Part shown: piece by piece, positions 38,850-42,100 of the stretch
Layout: the number at the start of each line of letters is the position of its first letter
Position numbering within the stretch: position 1 is the first letter of the stretch
Assembly: GCA_001942415.1 (NCBI GenBank)
Contig: MKJX01000207.1
Coordinates: 1 to 42,100, forward strand
DNA: 42,100 nucleotides
Reading direction: 5' to 3'
Source: Pseudonocardia sp. CNS-139
GTDB lineage: Bacteria > Actinomycetota > Actinomycetes > Mycobacteriales > Pseudonocardiaceae
The notes under the pieces: model-generated
What the model was told of the DNA's origin: nothing
The model's database searches: none
What the model saw: only the letters and a program-made list of their open reading frames with translations
Program-made: the position numbers and the translations under genes

Positions 38850-40229
38850 TGCCGCCCGCCCCACCGTGTCGCCGTGTCCGTGTCGCCGTCACCGTGTCGC
38901 CGTATAAGGGCGGCGACACGGGTGACACGGGCGCCTCGCCGTGTCGCGCTGACGTGTCGCTGACACGGGGCGACACGGCGTCGTCGGAGGCCGCAAGCAC
39001 CCACACCTTGGCCGAGAACCGGGTCCCGTTGTTGATCTCGGAACTGCTGACGAGCCCACGGCGAGCAAGCTCGTTGAGCTGCGTGCTCATGGTCTGCCGC
39101 TTCAACCCGGTGCCGAACTTGTCCGCGATCCAGTCGCCCAACTCCTTGGTCGTGCAGGGCCGCTCGGCGGCCTGGAGCGCTTCGAGGAGCTTCACCGCTG
39201 CCGGTGCAAGGTCGCGCCTCGTCGAGCTGTCCTGGGCGCCGGTAGAGGTGTCGTCGTCCGTGTCGCTGACGATCGTGACGAGGTGCAGGGGCGAGTCGAG
39301 ATCGTCGGGGTCGTCGGCCCAGATGCGCCGCCGGACGCGGAAGCACTGATCGGGGACCTCACCGCCGATGACGTCAATCTCGGTGACGACGTCGCTCCCA
39401 CCGGTCTCCTCGTCGCGGCGACGGGACTTGACATCTGCCGAGAGCAGCACGCGTCCCCACTCGGCGGGGCCTGCACCGCTCATGCGGCCGGCGCCGCTGC
39501 CCTGCTTGCGGTTGTGGTGGTGAGCGACCCACAGGCTGGCGCCGTACCGCTGGCAGATCAGCTGCGGCCGCTCCAGCAGCGCACCCATGCCGTAGAGGTC
39601 GGCGAGGTTCGCGCCGCCCGCCGCGAGGTAGAGCGGATCCAGCGTGACGAGGACGGGCTGAATCCGCTCGACGGCCTCGGCTACGAGCGCCATGTGCACG
39701 TTCGACGCGAGGTGCGGCGCCCGGGCGCAGACCACGATCGGGAGTTCTTCGGCGTCGATGCCCCGTGCTTCGCCGAGGGCGTTGAGGCGGCGCAGCGTGT
39801 TCGCCTCACCACCCTCGCCGACGAACATCACGACCGGCCCCGGGGTGTCGATCGGGAACCGGCCAAGCCAGTCGGTGCCCGAGGCGACGGACACGGCGAG
39901 GTCGCAAGTGGTCCACGTCTTCTGCGCCTTCTGCTCGGCGCCGTGAACCCCGTAGTCGCCGGCTGGCCACACGCCGCGGATCAGCCACCGGCGGGGTCCA
40001 CGGGCTCGGACCCGAGCCGCCAGTTCCGCGACGGTGAAGAACTCAAGGACGGGACCGGCGGGGCCGCTCGTGACGTCGGGCGCGTCGTCATCGTGGTTCG
40101 ATGGTTCGGGCAATGCGGCCCGATGTCCGTTGACCGGGATGTTGCTAGTGGCGGCCCTGAGGTCGTACGGGCTCACGGCCCCGGCCCACCCCACAGCCGG
40201 GATCGGGACGGGTAGCGGTTCTGGATCAC
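38843..40229 (-). CDS. RepA-like AAA ATPase (AAA_25/RecA-fold replicative helicase-loader type; two frame changes)
   Basis: The composite protein is about 462 residues. GTG at 40229 overlaps the upstream stop; one missing base near 40183 joins it to VSPYDLRAATSNIPVNGHR (GTG 40176 is an alternative). WLIRGVWPAGDYGVHGAEQK with AQKTWTTCDLAVSVASGTDW is the P-loop region (G-x4-K-x2-KT). PGPVVMFVGEGGEANTLRRL, PVLVTLDPLYLAAGGANL (Walker B) and ASLWVAHHHNRKQGSGAGR follow. The C-terminal winged helix is LLEALQAAERPCTTKELGDW. This is the element's likely replication ATPase. The chain ends near TATRWGGRQC after a further missing base. Confidence 0.85.
38864..38978. repeat. Iteron-like array, GTGTCGCC repeats, in the 3' end of the ATPase gene
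   Basis: CCGTGTCGCCGT is repeated exactly three times at 14-bp spacing (38864, 38878, 38892). After a short TATAAG interruption, inverted or partial copies follow: CGGCGACACGG (38911-38921), TGACACGG (38923-38930), CCGTGTCGC (38939-38947), CGTGTCGC (38953-38960), TGACACGG (38961-38968) and GGCGACACGG (38969-38978). The phasing exceeds what the encoded residues (SPVSPPLYGDTVTATRTRRH) require. A Rep-binding origin is the leading reading. Confidence 0.7.
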
Positions 40230-40717
40230 GCCGCCTCCTGGCTGGCGCGGGAGCGTGCGGCGGCGAATGCAGCCTCCAGCGCCGGGTCCGGCGGCAGCGT
40301 CGGCGGGCTCCAAGTGGGGTCGCCGTGCTCGATCCAGTCGGCCCGCCGGCCGGTCGGCCCCCACCGCCGCCGGTCGAGCTCAGTGACCGCGAGGAGCGTG
40401 TTGACTCGACGCCACGCGGACGGCACGTAGTCGACGAGCCGGCCGGCGGCGTCGAGATCACCGCCATCAAGCGGCCTGCCGACGCGGCGCGGGTCTTCGA
40501 GAACCCATGGCAGTCCGCACACCAGCAGACCGGCACGGCGCACACCGACCGGCGCGTCGACCCAGGCGCGGGTCCGAACCGGCGGGATCGCGGCTCCGTC
40601 GAGCAGCTGGGTGGCGAACCTGACCGGCTCGATGGTGGCCTCGTACGCCGAGGCGTAGACCTCTGCCAACGACGGCGTGGCCACCCGGTTCTCGGCGAGA
40701 AGAGGGTGGTGGCTCAC
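40226..40717 (-). CDS. Hypothetical protein upstream of the replication ATPase
   Basis: A 163-residue protein from GTG at 40717: LLAENRVATPSLAEVYASAY, PVGVRRAGLLVCGLPWVLED, LVDYVPSAWRRVNTLLAVTE and a terminal helix ALEAAFAAARSRAS. No motif that I know is present. Both ends overlap neighbours by 4 nt, suggesting coupled synthesis with the ATPase. Confidence 0.65.
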   Translation of the reverse strand: MSHHPLLAENRVATPSLAEVYASAYEATIEPVRFATQLLDGAAIPPVRTRAWVDAPVGVRRAGLLVCGLPWVLEDPRRVGRPLDGGDLDAAGRLVDYVPSAWRRVNTLLAVTELDRRRWGPTGRRADWIEHGDPTWSPPTLPPDPALEAAFAAARSRASQEAA

Positions 40718-40935
40718 CGGGCCACCTCGTCCGCCACGACCTCGAAGCCCGCGGCGTCGAGCGCATCAAGAACGGCCGCAACGCGCGACCCGAGGACGAC
40801 GACCTCGTGCGGTCGGTCGCCGTCCTCGTAGCCGTTGCGACCAGCAGCGCGACGGATGACCCGCTGGGCACGCTTCGGGGCGATGAGCCGGTCGGAGAAG
40901 TTTCCGATCTTGCGGAGGACGGTGGTGTCCGTCAT
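40714..40935 (-). CDS. Small hypothetical protein
   Basis: A 73-residue protein from ATG at 40935: MTDTTVLRKIGNFSDRLIAP, RAAGRNGYEDGDRPHEVVVL and AAVLDALDAAGFEVVADEVA. A basic N-terminal helix is followed by an alpha/beta end. Overlaps both neighbours by 4 nt. Not recognised. Confidence 0.6.
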   Translation of the reverse strand: MTDTTVLRKIGNFSDRLIAPKRAQRVIRRAAGRNGYEDGDRPHEVVVLGSRVAAVLDALDAAGFEVVADEVAR

Positions 40936-41144
40936 GCCGCCCACCCCCGACCCGTGAACGGTCGTTCGCGGACCAGGCGGTCCCAAGCGTCGAAGCTGGT
41001 CGGGTACCGCTCGGCAGCGTCGCTCTTGCGGACACCCTTACGCTGGTGCCGATCGGCTTCCTGGCGGGGGCTGATCATTGCGGAGGTGGGGATCGGCGCC
41101 GGTGGCACGGCGCCGCCCCTGTCCGCGTTGTGCGGTGGACTCAT
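40932..41144 (-). CDS. Small basic hypothetical protein
   Basis: A 70-residue protein from ATG at 41144: SPPHNADRGGAVPPAPIPTS, then RQEADRHQRKGVRKSDAAER and FDAWDRLVRERPFTGRGW. A disordered N-terminus and a basic helix suggest nucleic-acid contact. It overlaps the next gene by 4 nt. Confidence 0.55.
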   Translation of the reverse strand: MSPPHNADRGGAVPPAPIPTSAMISPRQEADRHQRKGVRKSDAAERYPTSFDAWDRLVRERPFTGRGWAA

Positions 41145-41186
41145 CGGATCTCCAGGTTGTTGGGTTCTCGGGCTGGTCTTCGTCGG

Positions 41187-41383
41187 TCAGGTGACCGGGG
41201 TCGACCTGAGGCGTGCGACTTCTTCGGCTGGGATGCGGATCTGGCTCCGATGCGGTACGCCTTGATCACTCCGGCCCGCGCGAGGCGCTTGACCGTGCTG
41301 ATCGAGATGCCGGTCAACGCCGCGACGTCGGTCGGGCTGAGGTCAGGCTCGCTCGCTGCCGTGCTGCACGTCCTGGTCGACAT
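41187..41383 (-). CDS. Excisionase-type HTH protein (frame change)
   Basis: The composite protein is about 65 residues. DLSPTDVAALTGISISTVKR is the HTH, then LARAGVIKAYRIG, and after one missing base near 41243 SQIRIPAEEVARLRSTPVT and stop. The HTH, the AGxI..YRIG wing and RIP..EV.R are characteristic of MerR/Xis-type excisionases of actinomycete elements. ATG at 41383 is used. It lies downstream of a second, related HTH gene. Confidence 0.75.
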
Positions 41384-41420
41384 GACCGAGACGATGCAGG
41401 CTGCGCGGCGCTGCTATCGC

Positions 41421-41720
41421 CTAGTCGCGTGTCGGCGTCACGCCGCCGCCCGTGGTCACGTCGCGTCGCTTGCCGCCGTCGTCCGGGGTGATGCCGAGCA
41501 GCGCCCACAGGTCAGCCGTGACGACCCGGTACTGCCCGCCCAGCCGCAGCACACGCGCGGGGAACTCGCCTGCTCGCGCCATCTGGTGCGCCTTCGTCTT
41601 GCCGATACCAAGCGCGCGGCCAGCGGTAACGAGGTCGACGGACGCGGGTAGCGCGAGCAGGTCGGCACGGGACATGCCTGAGGCTCGCCGCGCCACCCGC
41701 CCTCCGAGTTTTGCTGTCAC
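41421..41720 (-). CDS. HTH DNA-binding protein (excisionase/AlpA-like), first gene of the minus operon
   Basis: A 99-residue protein from GTG at 41720, with AGGAG 9 nt upstream. After a basic N-terminus (KLGGRVARRASGMSRADLLA), SVDLVTAGRALGIGKTKAHQ and MARAGEFPARVLRLGGQYRV form a HTH_17-type winged helix, followed by VTADLWALLGITPDD. It heads the minus-strand operon and faces the divergent XRE gene, so it may regulate replication or excision. Confidence 0.8.
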   Translation of the reverse strand: MTAKLGGRVARRASGMSRADLLALPASVDLVTAGRALGIGKTKAHQMARAGEFPARVLRLGGQYRVVTADLWALLGITPDDGGKRRDVTTGGGVTPTRD

Positions 41721-41815
41721 AGCTACATCTCCTGGGTGTGTCAGTTGAATCAGCGACACCCGGATGGTGCCACACGGAGTTGTGCTGACGCGAGCAGTCC
41801 GACTATCTTGCTGTG
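41721..41815. promoter_or_regulatory. Divergent control region (repressor and early operon)
   Basis: Rightwards, TTGTGC (41780-41785) and TATCTT (41804-41809) are spaced by 18 bp and place the start point at or near the GTG at 41816, so that mRNA is probably leaderless. GGGTGTGTCAG and CGACACCC form an imperfect inverted repeat near 41733-41760, a candidate operator. This is the lysogeny-type switch of the element. Confidence 0.6.
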
Positions 41816-42100
41816 GTGACGAGACGCTCGTGGTCCATCGAGGTGGCACGAAGGTTCGCTGCTGAGATGCGACGCCGGCGCCAGGAGAGGGAGTGGAGCG
41901 TGCGACAGCTCGCCGACGAGATCGCAGAACTCGACCCTGAACGTGGCGTGAAAATTGATCAGACGGTGTTGGCGAATCTGGAGCTTGGGCGACGCGCCAG
42001 CATCGGCGTACCCGAGTGGCTCCTCATCGCGGCAGCGCTCGACGTCCCGCCTGCCGATCTGCTTGCCCCGCTCGACAAGGCGGAACTCGTCGAGGTGCTC
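41816..42100 (+). CDS. XRE-family transcriptional regulator (partial, runs off right edge)
   Basis: From GTG at 41816 (GTG at 41813 also possible): WSIEVARRFAAEMRRRRQER, EWSVRQLADEIAELDPERGV, KIDQTVLANLELGRRASI and VPEWLLIAAALDVPPADLLA. This is a Cro/C1-type HTH with the usual 'LE.GRR..I...E.L.IA.AL.V....L' ending. The visible 95 residues contain the DNA-binding domain; the remainder is out of view. Its position opposite an early operon suggests the element repressor. Confidence 0.85.
   Translation, partial: MTRRSWSIEVARRFAAEMRRRRQEREWSVRQLADEIAELDPERGVKIDQTVLANLELGRRASIGVPEWLLIAAALDVPPADLLAPLDKAELVEVL

Larger units (their letters stand above)
11410..42100. mobile_element. AICE-like integrative element with phage-derived parts (right end outside window)
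   Basis: From the tRNA-Lys fragment rightwards the gene set changes from housekeeping to element genes: an FtsK/TraB translocase with DUF2637 and zinc-ribbon partners, XRE/DUF5753 and DUF6879 regulators, a tape-measure gene, a serine resolvase, nuclease and toxin cargo, a RepA-like AAA ATPase operon, excisionase-like HTH proteins and a divergent XRE repressor. Double-strand DNA transfer by an FtsK-type protein without a relaxase is the hallmark of actinomycete integrative and conjugative elements. The integrase is not in view and should be beyond 42100 beside the intact tRNA-Lys. Element length is at least 30.7 kb. Confidence 0.8.

Noticed and set aside
38353..40545. Single 730-residue minus-strand protein
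   Set aside because: Only the middle (RepA-like ATPase) is coding in this frame; both ends are shadows of overlapping genes, and the frames change at about 40183 and 38850.
1..42100. CRISPR array
   Set aside because: No series of 25-40 bp repeats with unique spacers; the only phased repeats are the 14-bp iteron-like units at 38.9 kb and short pairs elsewhere.

Overview
The window comes from a very GC-rich actinomycete chromosome. Third codon positions are almost all G or C, GTG starts are common and leaderless promoters are likely. Gene content fits a Pseudonocardiales-type organism, but that placement is inference. The sequence splits into two parts at about 11.41 kb.

Part 1 (1-11.4 kb) reads as resident chromosome. 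It holds a membrane-anchored protein with collagen-binding-like (Cna-B/carboxypeptidase-regulatory) domains, 4-alpha-glucanotransferase (malQ), a 2-keto-4-pentenoate hydratase-family gene, a small S4 RNA-binding protein, an EamA exporter, an RsbW-like anti-sigma ATPase, a secreted protein ending in LPVTG, an L,D-transpeptidase, a beta-carbonic anhydrase, a MmcQ/YjbR protein and an AbiEi/AbiEii toxin-antitoxin operon with a palindromic operator.

Part 2 (11.41 kb to beyond the right edge) is an integrated element. Its left end is the 3' half of a tRNA-Lys(UUU) gene (11410-11451, minus strand) with no 5' half, so an intact tRNA and probably the integrase lie off the right edge. Layout: (i) 11.7-18.6 kb, plus strand, is a transfer module with small hypothetical genes, a HTH/DUF2637 membrane protein and an FtsK/TraB-type DNA translocase followed by an 85-nt nested palindrome; this resembles an actinomycete integrative and conjugative element (AICE). 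(ii) 18.6-21.6 kb holds accessory genes and a DUF6879 + XRE/DUF5753 regulatory pair. (iii) 21.6-26.5 kb, minus strand, is a ~1519-residue phage tail tape-measure-like protein with no other tail genes nearby. (iv) 26.8-34 kb is cargo: a secreted NucA/NucB-like protein with a possible partner, a pterin-carbinolamine dehydratase, a MazF-type toxin operon, a possible abortive-infection-type gene, a serine resolvase, a lipoprotein HNH nuclease and two PH-domain proteins. (v) 34.2-41.7 kb, minus strand, is a tightly overlapping replication/control operon with a RepA-like AAA ATPase that carries an iteron-like array in its 3' end, a stand-alone M41-like metallopeptidase and two excisionase-like HTH proteins. 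It faces a divergent XRE repressor (41816 to the edge).

More than twenty genes change frame. At most of the junctions I read, one missing base in or near a short G/C run restores a conserved-looking protein. This one-directional pattern suggests base-calling omissions more than gene decay. Such genes are therefore listed as one CDS spanning both frames, and the change point is given. The in-frame amber codon at 18238 is a different kind of lesion.
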